A DNA stretch of 64,000 bases, taken from Xenorhabdus miraniensis (GTDB taxonomy: Bacteria > Pseudomonadota > Gammaproteobacteria > Enterobacterales > Enterobacteriaceae). The position numbers and the translations under genes were made by a program. The stretch is taken from contig NZ_NITZ01000002.1 of the NCBI RefSeq assembly GCF_002632615.1, forward strand, positions 179,033 through 243,032. Direction: 5' to 3'. Positions within the stretch are counted from its first letter, which is position 1, and each line of letters begins with the position of its first letter. Below the pieces are notes generated by a model that saw nothing but the letters and a program-made list of their open reading frames with translations, did not search any database and had not been told where the DNA came from. Positions 47,173 through 55,221 of this stretch are shown one piece after another.

Positions 47173-47978
47173 TGAAACAGCGGCTGAAAAGCGCGTTAGC
47201 GTTATTGGAATATGACACTATAGAACAACTGGTTGACCATTTCTTGCAGGTTTTGCAGGTCAGCCATAGCTCGCGTTTTGATGCCCTGTTGGTTTTCCTG
47301 CTTAACATCACTGAAAACAGGCTGGAAAGCTACAACCTGCCGGAACCTCAGCAGACCAATTCACGACGGCTGCATGTGGCTATCGATGACGTCAATAATC
47401 CGTTGATACAAGTATTACGTAAGGGAACCCCAACAATCTGGGATTCCCTTAATCACGGGGCACGTATTGATGATCCTTACTTCCGTACGTTTATTGCAGA
47501 GTTACCGCATAACTGTGGGTTGTACGGCATTCCCCTGTTTGACTGCAACGGGCAGGCTTGCGGTGTAATCGCCATATTTGCCGAAAATGTCAACCATTTC
47601 ACCAACAATGAAAACATGTTCGGCATTTATTGCCATGTTATGCAGCATCGCCTGAAAAAATTGCAGGAACTCGAACAACTGCGTGGACAGTTACGCCAAA
47701 TCCGTCAGGTATTTCAGGTTCAACGCCAGAAAGAAAAACAATTGGATGAACTGCTTGCTTCCCTGAGTGAATCGAAAAACCCAGCGGCAGTCAGCAGTAT
47801 CTCCGTGGATTACAGTCATATCGATAATCTGCCAAAGGCCATAGAAGAATTTGAAAGCGCCGTGTTGGTTCAACGTCAGCGTCAGTTTGGTAACGACACC
47901 CGATTGATTGCGCAAAGCTTGGGCATTGCCCAGCGGACGTTGGTTTACAAACTGGCTAAATACGGGTGTAGATTATGA
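47172..47978 (+). CDS. VasH-like T6SS regulator lacking the AAA+ domain (GAF plus Fis-type HTH)
   Basis: A 268-residue protein in the place where many T6SS loci encode VasH, the sigma-54 enhancer-binding activator. It has a GAF-like sensory region (about residues 20-160), a coiled coil (about 165-205) and a C-terminal Fis-type helix-turn-helix (NDTRLIAQSLGIAQRTLVYKLAKYG). The central AAA+ domain is missing: no GAFTGA loop or Walker motif is present and VasH is roughly twice as long. The frame is clean, with no remnant between the two parts. Without the ATPase it cannot drive sigma-54 open-complex formation, so it may act as a sigma-70 regulator or a DNA-binding modulator. The start overlaps the clpV stop and its end overlaps tagO. 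Confidence 0.8.
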   Translation: MKQRLKSALALLEYDTIEQLVDHFLQVLQVSHSSRFDALLVFLLNITENRLESYNLPEPQQTNSRRLHVAIDDVNNPLIQVLRKGTPTIWDSLNHGARIDDPYFRTFIAELPHNCGLYGIPLFDCNGQACGVIAIFAENVNHFTNNENMFGIYCHVMQHRLKKLQELEQLRGQLRQIRQVFQVQRQKEKQLDELLASLSESKNPAAVSSISVDYSHIDNLPKAIEEFESAVLVQRQRQFGNDTRLIAQSLGIAQRTLVYKLAKYGCRL

Positions 47979-48643
47979 ATATTGTTTTAATTATCAGTTC
48001 ATTACTCGCGTCATTGGCAGGGAACCCTAAGCTTGCGGCGGTGGTAGAACCAAAGGAAGCCGTCGCGGTAAAGGAAGAACAAAATTTAGATGAACTGTAT
48101 AACTGCCGTTTTGAGCCGTCCCCCCTTATTCGGCTGGCATGTTATGACAGTGCGTTGAATAACCTCAAGTTCAAAACAGTACAAATTCCTATCGAAAACA
48201 TGGGGTTTTTATGGCGGCAGGCGATGGAACAGGAGATGAAACGCACCGATTACTCCACTGATTTCATTGTGAAGCAGGGAGAGAACGGTGCAGCACCGAT
48301 TATCCTGACCACGCCCGCGATTGGGGTAGCACCTCCACGTCCCGTATTAATGCTGAGCTGTATTGACAGTATCACCCGTTTGCAGGTGGCACTGCCTAAA
48401 GCCGCGGAATCTGGTGTTGTCACGGTGACAACCGATAAAACCGAGTACCGAACTGAATGGTTTGTACGCGAACACGGTTACTTATGGGAATCCAGCCGTG
48501 GCTTACCGGGCATTGAGGAAATAAAGCGCCTGATGAACAGCGAACGGATGACCATTACGGGCAGTAATGGTCACCAGATCACCTTTAACATTTCTCAGTT
48601 GGAGCAAGCAGCGAAGCCATTGCGTGCTGCTTGCCGTTGGTAA
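47975..48643 (+). CDS. tagO: T6SS-associated protein TagO (VasI)
   Basis: A 222-residue exported protein of the VasI/TagO family, whose exact task in the apparatus is unclear. An N-terminal signal-like segment (MNIVLIISSLLASLAG) is followed by CRFEPSPLIRLACYDS, where two Cys are spaced as in the family. C-terminal strands include VLMLSCIDSITRLQVALP and WFVREHGYLWESSRGLPGIEEIKRL. It overlaps the preceding gene by four bases (ATGA). Confidence 0.88.
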   Translation: MNIVLIISSLLASLAGNPKLAAVVEPKEAVAVKEEQNLDELYNCRFEPSPLIRLACYDSALNNLKFKTVQIPIENMGFLWRQAMEQEMKRTDYSTDFIVKQGENGAAPIILTTPAIGVAPPRPVLMLSCIDSITRLQVALPKAAESGVVTVTTDKTEYRTEWFVREHGYLWESSRGLPGIEEIKRLMNSERMTITGSNGHQITFNISQLEQAAKPLRAACRW

Positions 48644-48648
48644 TCGAC

Positions 48649-50094
48649 ATGGACATCAGAACACAATTTGACTGGTTCGGCTCCCTGTTGGCGCCTTTGT
48701 CCGATGAACAGATTGGCAAGGCGCTGGGAGATGGTGAACCTTCATGGGAATACATTGACGGCGAAATGATCAAATTTGGCTCGTTGTCGCATAGTTCGTT
48801 GGATATTGAAGAGATCCAGCGGCAGGCATTGCAATTGCTGAGCGGAAATTGCAAGGATTTCCGGTTGATGGTGCATCTGTTGCGTACTTTGCAACATGCT
48901 GGCAATGCTGCTGAGTTGATCCTCGCCCTCGAGTTATTGACCGAATATGTCAAAAACTACTGGGAAAAGGCGTGGCCAGCCAAGCCGCTGATAAAGCGTC
49001 GGTTGGCGCAGCAGGTACTCAAGCGTTTTGAGTCCGCGCAGGGCAGTTTCATTGAACAGGCGGGCAAAAGTGAACGGGATGATGCACAAGGTGCGTTTGC
49101 ACACTTGGCTCAATGCTGGCATGCCAATGAACCGGAACTTGCCAAAGAAGTTGATCAACTGCGTATTCGTTATAACCGTCAGCCGGAAACCGTACCTACC
49201 GCGCCCAAATCGGCTCCGGTAGCGACTACATCGGCATCCACGGTGGAATCTGGGGAACCCACGTCCCAGACTTACGAAGCTGCGCCGATGCCAGAAGTGG
49301 ACGTCAATAGCTCAAGCGAAAAAGCGTGGAAGCAGACCCTGATGACGGTAGCCGACTTACTGTGTGAACGGCATCCCGAATCGCCCATTGGTTACTCCCT
49401 GCGTCGTCATGCTGTTTGGCACACCATTACCACGGCACCCATGGCGAATGCGACAGGCAAAACCCCGTTGGCACCGGCCTCTGCGGATCGCACAGCCGAT
49501 TATCTGGCGCGATTGCCGATGGCGGACAACAAATTGCTCCGGCAAATTGAGCAAAGCCTGACGCTGGCACCTTATTGGCTGGATGGGCATGTCATTGCCG
49601 CACAGGCCGCAGCACAATTGGGTTATGTGAACGTCGCGCTGGCCATTCGTGACGAACTGAACGTTTTTCTGGAACGGTTACCTGTGTTGAAAACCTTAAG
49701 TTTTTCCGACATGAGCCCGTTTATTTCGCCAGAAACCCTCAACTGGCTCACACCTGAACCAGCGGCAACGGGCAACGGTTCCGTTTCTGCTGATCAGGAA
49801 GCTATCTGGCAGTGTTTCCAGCAACAGGGATTAGAAGCGGCCCTGAAAATGTTGGAAGAACACCAGCAACAGCTTACCGAGCCACGGGATCAATTCTACG
49901 GCCAATTGCTCAATGCCCAATTGCTTGAAGAAGCAGGCATGACGGCGCTGGCTCAACAGCATTACCGGAACTTGTTACACACTGGACAACACATGTTACT
50001 CACTCAATGGGAACCCGGCCTACTGACTTTACTGGCTGAAAAACTTCCTTCCTCCTCTAAGGATACGGCTTCAAACAGGAGCGTTAACCCATGA
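48649..50094 (+). CDS. tssA: T6SS TssA (VasJ type)
   Basis: A 481-residue TssA-type protein. The N-terminal ImpA_N domain (about 10-130) is recognisable at EPSWEYIDGEMIKFGSLSHSSLDIEEI and VKNYWEKAWPAKP. A Pro/Thr/Ser-rich linker (about 175-215) leads to a C-terminal VasJ-like domain with SPIGYSLRRHAVWHTI and APYWLDGHVIAAQAAAQLG. TssA proteins guide tail-tube and sheath assembly. The ATG at 48649 is preferred to a TTG six codons upstream. The stop overlaps the tssM start. Confidence 0.9.
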   Translation: MDIRTQFDWFGSLLAPLSDEQIGKALGDGEPSWEYIDGEMIKFGSLSHSSLDIEEIQRQALQLLSGNCKDFRLMVHLLRTLQHAGNAAELILALELLTEYVKNYWEKAWPAKPLIKRRLAQQVLKRFESAQGSFIEQAGKSERDDAQGAFAHLAQCWHANEPELAKEVDQLRIRYNRQPETVPTAPKSAPVATTSASTVESGEPTSQTYEAAPMPEVDVNSSSEKAWKQTLMTVADLLCERHPESPIGYSLRRHAVWHTITTAPMANATGKTPLAPASADRTADYLARLPMADNKLLRQIEQSLTLAPYWLDGHVIAAQAAAQLGYVNVALAIRDELNVFLERLPVLKTLSFSDMSPFISPETLNWLTPEPAATGNGSVSADQEAIWQCFQQQGLEAALKMLEEHQQQLTEPRDQFYGQLLNAQLLEEAGMTALAQQHYRNLLHTGQHMLLTQWEPGLLTLLAEKLPSSSKDTASNRSVNP

Positions 50095-53000
50095 AATGGC
50101 CCTCTTTGTCATCTTTGGCACCTTTGAAATCGGCCTTACCGGCGCTGTCGAAGTTTAAGTCGTTGCCACGTCTCAAGGCTACGATGGCACTGATTCTGGC
50201 GCTTATCCCCTGCCTGCTCCTGATAGCAGTTTGGTGGTGGGGGCCTGACTGGCAAATCCGTAATGACTATCCGCTGGAAAGCCTCGCGGCCCGCTGGCTG
50301 GCAACCGCCATCATCATCATGATGGTGCTGTTCTGGATTGGCATGAAAGCGTGGCGTCGCTTGCGGACACTGGAAAAACTCAATCTTGACGTTGAACTGA
50401 AAGTGGTAGATCCGGTTCGGGTCGATATTGAACATCAAGATCGCTACCTCGACCACTGGAAATCCCAATTGCAACGCCATCTGGATTCGTACAATTACTT
50501 GTACGAACGTCCGTGGTACATGGTGATCGGTAGCCAGAAGAGCGGTAAAACTTCACTGATTAAGGAAGGCTATAAGCTATCCGAAATCGCGGCGCCGGAA
50601 TATCTGCGTCAGGATGGAGACATTCCTCTGATGCTGCGCTGCTGGTTGGGAGAAAAAGCGGTCATCATCGATCCGAAAGGCCAGTTGATTGACCAGCCCG
50701 TCCCGCTTAACAGCGACAAGCCACAAATCAACAGCCGCCTGTGGGAATCGCTGCTGAACTGGCTGACCGAAAACCGTCAGCGCCAGCCACTCAACGGAAT
50801 TATTCTGACCGTCGATACCCTGCGCCTGCTGACGGATAGCCGCGAGCAGCGTGAACGTTACGTGCGGGAAATTCACCAGCGTTTACAAGACATTCGCCTG
50901 ACCTTCCACAGCCAGTTGCCGCTCTATCTGGTCATGACCAAAATTGACCTGCTGTACGGCTTTGAAGCGATGTACCAGTCACTGGATCGCAAACTACGGG
51001 ACGAGATTCTCGGGGTGACATTCAGCCTGAATAACCGTGATGAAAAAGCGTGGCGCAGTGAGCTGGAACAGTTCTGGAAGCAGTGGATGAACAACCTGAA
51101 CACGGCCATGCCAGACATGATGCTGAACAATGTGGATGCCAACCAGCGCAGCGCCCTGTTCAGTTTCACCCGTCAGATTCAGGGCTTGTACAGCTATATC
51201 GTCCAGATGCTGGATGACATTTTGTATAACGACGAACACCACCGCCCGACCCTGCGCGGGGTTTATCTGACCTCGGCGCATCAGGTAGGACAGATGGATG
51301 ACCTGTTCACCCAATCCGCTTCGGCTCAGTATCATCTGGGGTCGCAGGCATTCCCTACCTGGCCGGCGGGCGACACCCTGCCGTACTTTACCCACTCCTT
51401 GTTTGAAGATGTTTTATTGGCAGAGCCGAATCTGGCGGCTGAAAACCGTATCTGGCTGAGCCGTAACCGCCGCCAGTTGTATACCTTCTCTACCGTGAGC
51501 GCACTGGTCATTATGGCGATGTGGGGCGGCTGGCATTATTTCTACCAGAAAAACTACCGGGCGGGTGAGGAAGTCTTGACACAAGCGAAAAACTTCCTGT
51601 CCATTCCCCCGCCGCAAGGCGATGACCGCTACGGCAACCTCCAGTTGTCACAACTGAATCCGATCCGTGACGCGACTCTGGCTTACGGCAACCACCGTGA
51701 AAACAAATCCTTCCTGACTGACATGGCGTTGTATCAGGGCAGTAGCGTTGGGCAACGGGTGGAAAGCACTTACGTGGAACTGCTGGAACAGCGTTTCCTG
51801 CCATCCCTGATGAAAGGGCTGCTGGATGATCTGAATAACGCACCGGCAGGCAGTGAGGAAAAACTCGAAATCCTGCGGGTGATGCGCATGATGGAAGATA
51901 AAAGCAAACGTAATAATGGGCTGGTAGAGCAGTACATGCGTGAGCGTTGGAGTAAAGCGTTCCACGGCCGGCGTGATGTACAGGAAGCGTTGCTGACGCA
52001 TCTGGACTACGCCCTGGATACTACCGACTGGAAAGAGAAGCGGGATAAAGGCGAACAGGGCGCCATCGATCGCTTCGCCCCGTTTGTTCAGCCGATGCGG
52101 CAGGCCCAGCAGGAGCTGAAAGCCCTCTCCGTCAAACAGCGGGTTTACCAGAACCTGCGTATCAGGGCACAGGATGTCCTGTCAGCGCCGATCAACCTGC
52201 GTGACCAGATTGGCCCGAGCTTTGATGATGTGTTTATTGCCAGCAACGAAAAACGGTTGGTGATCCCGCAGTTACTGACCCGTCACGGCCTGATGGATTA
52301 TTTCGTCCGGCAGAAGGACGAACTGACGAAACTGACCGAGATGGATAGCTGGGTGTTGAACATCACGAAGAATAATCAGGAGAAATCCAATGAGGCCGGG
52401 TTGTCGCTGCATCATGACCAGTACAGTGAAAAAGATCAGGAGCGGATCCAGAACGAGATCAATGAACTGTATTTGGCTGAGTACACCGCCACCTGGCGGG
52501 CGGCGATGAATAACCTCGAAATACGTGACTTTGATGATCTGCCACAGGCCATCAGTGCCATCGAACAGGTGATCAGTGGTGAGCAGCCTGTCAAGCGGGC
52601 ACTGCAAATCCTGAGTGATAACACCAACCCGCCGGTGATAGGTCATTCGCTGAGTCAAAAGGAAAAAGAGGCTTTACTGGCGCAGTCGGATTATCAGCTG
52701 TTAAACCGTATCAGCCATGACTTTGCCCCGGAAACGGGGGTGCTGGTTGAACGCGGTGATAAGGGCAGTACGCTGCAAAGTGTCTACCAGAAACTGACGG
52801 CATTGCACCGTTACCTGCTGGCGATCCAGAACTCGCCGGTCCCGGGTAAAGCAGCCCTGCAAGCGGTTCAGATGCGTCTGGACAAGAACAACAGTGATGC
52901 CATTTTTGAAGTGCAGCAGATGGCGAAAACCTTGCCGGAGCCGCTGAACCGTTGGGTGGGTGAGCTGGCTGAACAGGCGTGGCGTGTCGTGATGATGGAA

Positions 53001-53699
53001 GCGATACGTTCGCTGGAAGTGGAATGGAACGACTCCGTGGTCAAGCAGTACAAGACCTATCTGGCGGGCCGCTATCCGTTCAACCCTGACGCCCGTGAAG
53101 AAGTGCCATTGAGTGAGTTTGAGCGCTTCTTCCGCCCGGGCGGCACATTGGATGCCTTCTACCAGCAGAGCCTGAAACCGTTTGTGGATAATGGCCTGAC
53201 CATGGGCACTGACGGCAAGATACTGATCCGGCCGGATGTGATGAAACAGCTGGAAACGGCGAACCGTATCCGTACCACCTTCTTTACCCCACAAAACGGC
53301 CTCGGTACCCAGTTTGCCATCGAACCGGTCAGTCTGACCGGCAACAAACGGCGTGCCTTGCTGAACCTCGACGGCCAGCTGGTGGATTACTCCCACGGCC
53401 GCAGTAATGTGGCGCATCTGGTCTGGCCGAACTCCATGCGGGCAGGGACAGAAAGCAAGCTGACCCTGATGCCGGACAGAAGCAATCAGGCACCGCGCGC
53501 CATCAGCTTCACAGGTCCGTGGGCACAGTTAAGACTGATCAATAGCGGCAAACTGACCAACGTTCAGCCGGGCTTCTTTGACGTGCGTTTCAATGTGGAC
53601 GGGGGCGAAATGACCTACCGCATCTACGTAGACGAATCGGACAACCCCTTTGCGGGCGGACTATTCAGCCAGTTCAAACTGCCGGACACCCTCTATTGA
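50091..53699 (+). CDS. tssM: T6SS inner-membrane protein TssM (IcmF)
   Basis: A 1202-residue IcmF/TssM protein spanning the envelope. TM helices lie at about residues 31-50, 69-88 and 464-483. Between the second and third is the cytosolic NTPase-like domain, with Walker A GSQKSGKTS near residue 147 and VMTKIDLLYG. The long periplasmic C-terminal part contains the IcmF-related segments and ends in the TssJ-binding beta-domain (RAISFTGPWAQLRLINSG). It forms the trans-envelope complex with TssL and TssJ. A terminator-like hairpin follows the stop. Confidence 0.96.
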   Translation: MKWPSLSSLAPLKSALPALSKFKSLPRLKATMALILALIPCLLLIAVWWWGPDWQIRNDYPLESLAARWLATAIIIMMVLFWIGMKAWRRLRTLEKLNLDVELKVVDPVRVDIEHQDRYLDHWKSQLQRHLDSYNYLYERPWYMVIGSQKSGKTSLIKEGYKLSEIAAPEYLRQDGDIPLMLRCWLGEKAVIIDPKGQLIDQPVPLNSDKPQINSRLWESLLNWLTENRQRQPLNGIILTVDTLRLLTDSREQRERYVREIHQRLQDIRLTFHSQLPLYLVMTKIDLLYGFEAMYQSLDRKLRDEILGVTFSLNNRDEKAWRSELEQFWKQWMNNLNTAMPDMMLNNVDANQRSALFSFTRQIQGLYSYIVQMLDDILYNDEHHRPTLRGVYLTSAHQVGQMDDLFTQSASAQYHLGSQAFPTWPAGDTLPYFTHSLFEDVLLAEPNLAAENRIWLSRNRRQLYTFSTVSALVIMAMWGGWHYFYQKNYRAGEEVLTQAKNFLSIPPPQGDDRYGNLQLSQLNPIRDATLAYGNHRENKSFLTDMALYQGSSVGQRVESTYVELLEQRFLPSLMKGLLDDLNNAPAGSEEKLEILRVMRMMEDKSKRNNGLVEQYMRERWSKAFHGRRDVQEALLTHLDYALDTTDWKEKRDKGEQGAIDRFAPFVQPMRQAQQELKALSVKQRVYQNLRIRAQDVLSAPINLRDQIGPSFDDVFIASNEKRLVIPQLLTRHGLMDYFVRQKDELTKLTEMDSWVLNITKNNQEKSNEAGLSLHHDQYSEKDQERIQNEINELYLAEYTATWRAAMNNLEIRDFDDLPQAISAIEQVISGEQPVKRALQILSDNTNPPVIGHSLSQKEKEALLAQSDYQLLNRISHDFAPETGVLVERGDKGSTLQSVYQKLTALHRYLLAIQNSPVPGKAALQAVQMRLDKNNSDAIFEVQQMAKTLPEPLNRWVGELAEQAWRVVMMEAIRSLEVEWNDSVVKQYKTYLAGRYPFNPDAREEVPLSEFERFFRPGGTLDAFYQQSLKPFVDNGLTMGTDGKILIRPDVMKQLETANRIRTTFFTPQNGLGTQFAIEPVSLTGNKRRALLNLDGQLVDYSHGRSNVAHLVWPNSMRAGTESKLTLMPDRSNQAPRAISFTGPWAQLRLINSGKLTNVQPGFFDVRFNVDGGEMTYRIYVDESDNPFAGGLFSQFKLPDTLY

Positions 53700-53722
53700 G
53701 GTGAAGACCTTCTGTACCTCTC

Positions 53723-53748
53723 CCCTGCCTCCGGGCAGGGATTTTTTT
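53723..53748 (+). terminator. Terminator-like hairpin between tssM and vasL
   Basis: Arms CCCTGCC (53723-53729) and GGCAGGG (53734-53740) enclose a TCCG loop and are followed by one A and seven Ts. The structure is a good intrinsic terminator inside an otherwise continuous gene string, 24 bp after the tssM stop. The ribosome site of vasL (AAGGAG) begins right after the T-run. Confidence 0.75.
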
Positions 53749-53766
53749 AAGGAGAAAAGCGAGAAT

Positions 53767-55206
53767 ATGAGCGGACACCCTGAAAATCTCATCATCCGGG
53801 CGGGCGGCAGTCCGCTGAACCTGCCGGAATTCGCCGTTATTCGCGATGAAATCAACAAAACCAGCCATCCGGCCCAACCGGAAGTCAACTGGCCGCTGGT
53901 GGAATCCCTGTCCCTGACGATATTCAAAACCAACGGCGTCGATTTGCAGACGGCGATTTATTACACCCTGGCACGGATGCAGCTGAATGGACTGGCGGGC
54001 TTCACCGAAGGCTGTGAACTGCTGGCCGGGGTTATCGTCAGTGAGTGGGACACCCTGTGGCCCCCTCAGCCGCAAGTCCGTACTGACTTACTGGAGTGGT
54101 TCCACACCCGTACGGGTAGTGTGTTACGCCAGATGGATTTTGCCGCCGGTGACCTGCGGATGATTTACCGTGCCGAACGGGCACTCCAGCTGATTATCGA
54201 CCGGTTACAGCAATCTGACCTGAAACGCCTGCCGCGTGTCGAGAACCTGTTGTGGTTCTTCCAGAACGCGGCGAAAAAGCTGGAAAAACCCCGGCAGGCC
54301 GTCAAACCGGCGTCACAACCCGTACAGATGCCGCCTTTAGTCTATCTGTCCCAACAATCGGAAGCGGAACCGGAAACAGCGCCGCCGCCACCGCGCACTG
54401 ACAGCCCACCCGCGGCCGATCTCCCGCCGCGGGTGCGGGTGCAATTTCCTGAACCCCCGCCGAAAGGTTTAAGTGCGTGGCAAGGGTTTGGCCTCGGTGC
54501 TTTGTTGGGGTTGCTGGTGTTGGTGGGTAGCTGGCTGCTGTTTTACAAACCGCTGCAACAACAATTCAACGCCATCACCGCCCAACCCGCCGGTGCCCGG
54601 CTGGCATGGCTGTACCAGCCCAAACTGGAACATTATCAGAACCAGTTGGACCGGTTAGCTGAAACACCACCGCTGGCAACGTGGGAAGCCGCCCGCATCC
54701 TGAAAGGCACGGCTGAACAACACTGGCCAATGTCGCCGAGCCAGCGGCTCATCACCCGCCAGTGGGAACAGGAGATGGCTGCGCGTATTGACAGCGTGCC
54801 CCTGAAAGGAAGCTGGAATACTACCCGCGACCAGCTTCAGCAACTGGCGGACAAAATCCTGTTGCAGGAGCGTACCCGTGGCAGCTTCACGCTTTCCTAC
54901 CTGAAAACCGCTGTCTATGACATCCAGCGCAGCCACGGCAGTGACATCCCGCTGGAAGAGCTGCTGCGTCAGTTGAGTGTCTACGCGGCGAAAGGGGACA
55001 GCGCGCCGCCGGTGTTGCTGAAAGGCATTGATGAACGCTTTAACGCCCTGCTCGGCCGCTATGACCGGCTGCGTCAGGCGACAGAACAACAGGTAAGCCA
55101 TACCGAAAACGATACCGAAAACAGTACCGAAAACAATATCAAAAACAATACCGAGAAAAAGACCAAACGTCATGAGCAAGCCGTCACCACTGACGGCGGG
55201 CATTAA
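53767..55206 (+). CDS. vasL: VasL, TssA-like inner-membrane T6SS protein
   Basis: A 479-residue protein with an N-terminal ImpA_N domain (about 10-130; EVNWPLVESLSLTIFKTNGVDLQTAIYY and WDTLWPPQPQVR), a Pro-rich linker, one TM helix at about 240-260 and a C-terminal VasL domain (WEAARILKGTAEQHWPMSPSQRLITRQWEQEM). It belongs to the TssA-related membrane proteins thought to lock the distal sheath end at the envelope. The C-terminal tail is a 12-bp repeat tract (55101-55160) coding TEND, TENS, TENN and similar units. The ATG at 53767 is preferred to in-frame codons reaching into tssM. Confidence 0.87.
   Translation: MSGHPENLIIRAGGSPLNLPEFAVIRDEINKTSHPAQPEVNWPLVESLSLTIFKTNGVDLQTAIYYTLARMQLNGLAGFTEGCELLAGVIVSEWDTLWPPQPQVRTDLLEWFHTRTGSVLRQMDFAAGDLRMIYRAERALQLIIDRLQQSDLKRLPRVENLLWFFQNAAKKLEKPRQAVKPASQPVQMPPLVYLSQQSEAEPETAPPPPRTDSPPAADLPPRVRVQFPEPPPKGLSAWQGFGLGALLGLLVLVGSWLLFYKPLQQQFNAITAQPAGARLAWLYQPKLEHYQNQLDRLAETPPLATWEAARILKGTAEQHWPMSPSQRLITRQWEQEMAARIDSVPLKGSWNTTRDQLQQLADKILLQERTRGSFTLSYLKTAVYDIQRSHGSDIPLEELLRQLSVYAAKGDSAPPVLLKGIDERFNALLGRYDRLRQATEQQVSHTENDTENSTENNIKNNTEKKTKRHEQAVTTDGGH
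55101..55160 (+). repeat. 12-bp in-frame tandem repeat (5 units) in vasL
   Basis: Five units of 12 bp read TACCGAAAACGA, TACCGAAAACAG, TACCGAAAACAA, TATCAAAAACAA and TACCGAGAAAAA. They encode an Asn/Glu/Thr-rich tail just before the C-terminus of VasL. Confidence 0.88.
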
Positions 55207-55221
55207 TCAGGGAGACAGAAT

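Noticed and set aside
52701..53417. Long minus-strand open frame (238 codons) antisense to tssM
   Set aside because: It lies wholly within a secure gene of higher GC content, has no recognisable product or ribosome site, and its codons mirror those of tssM.
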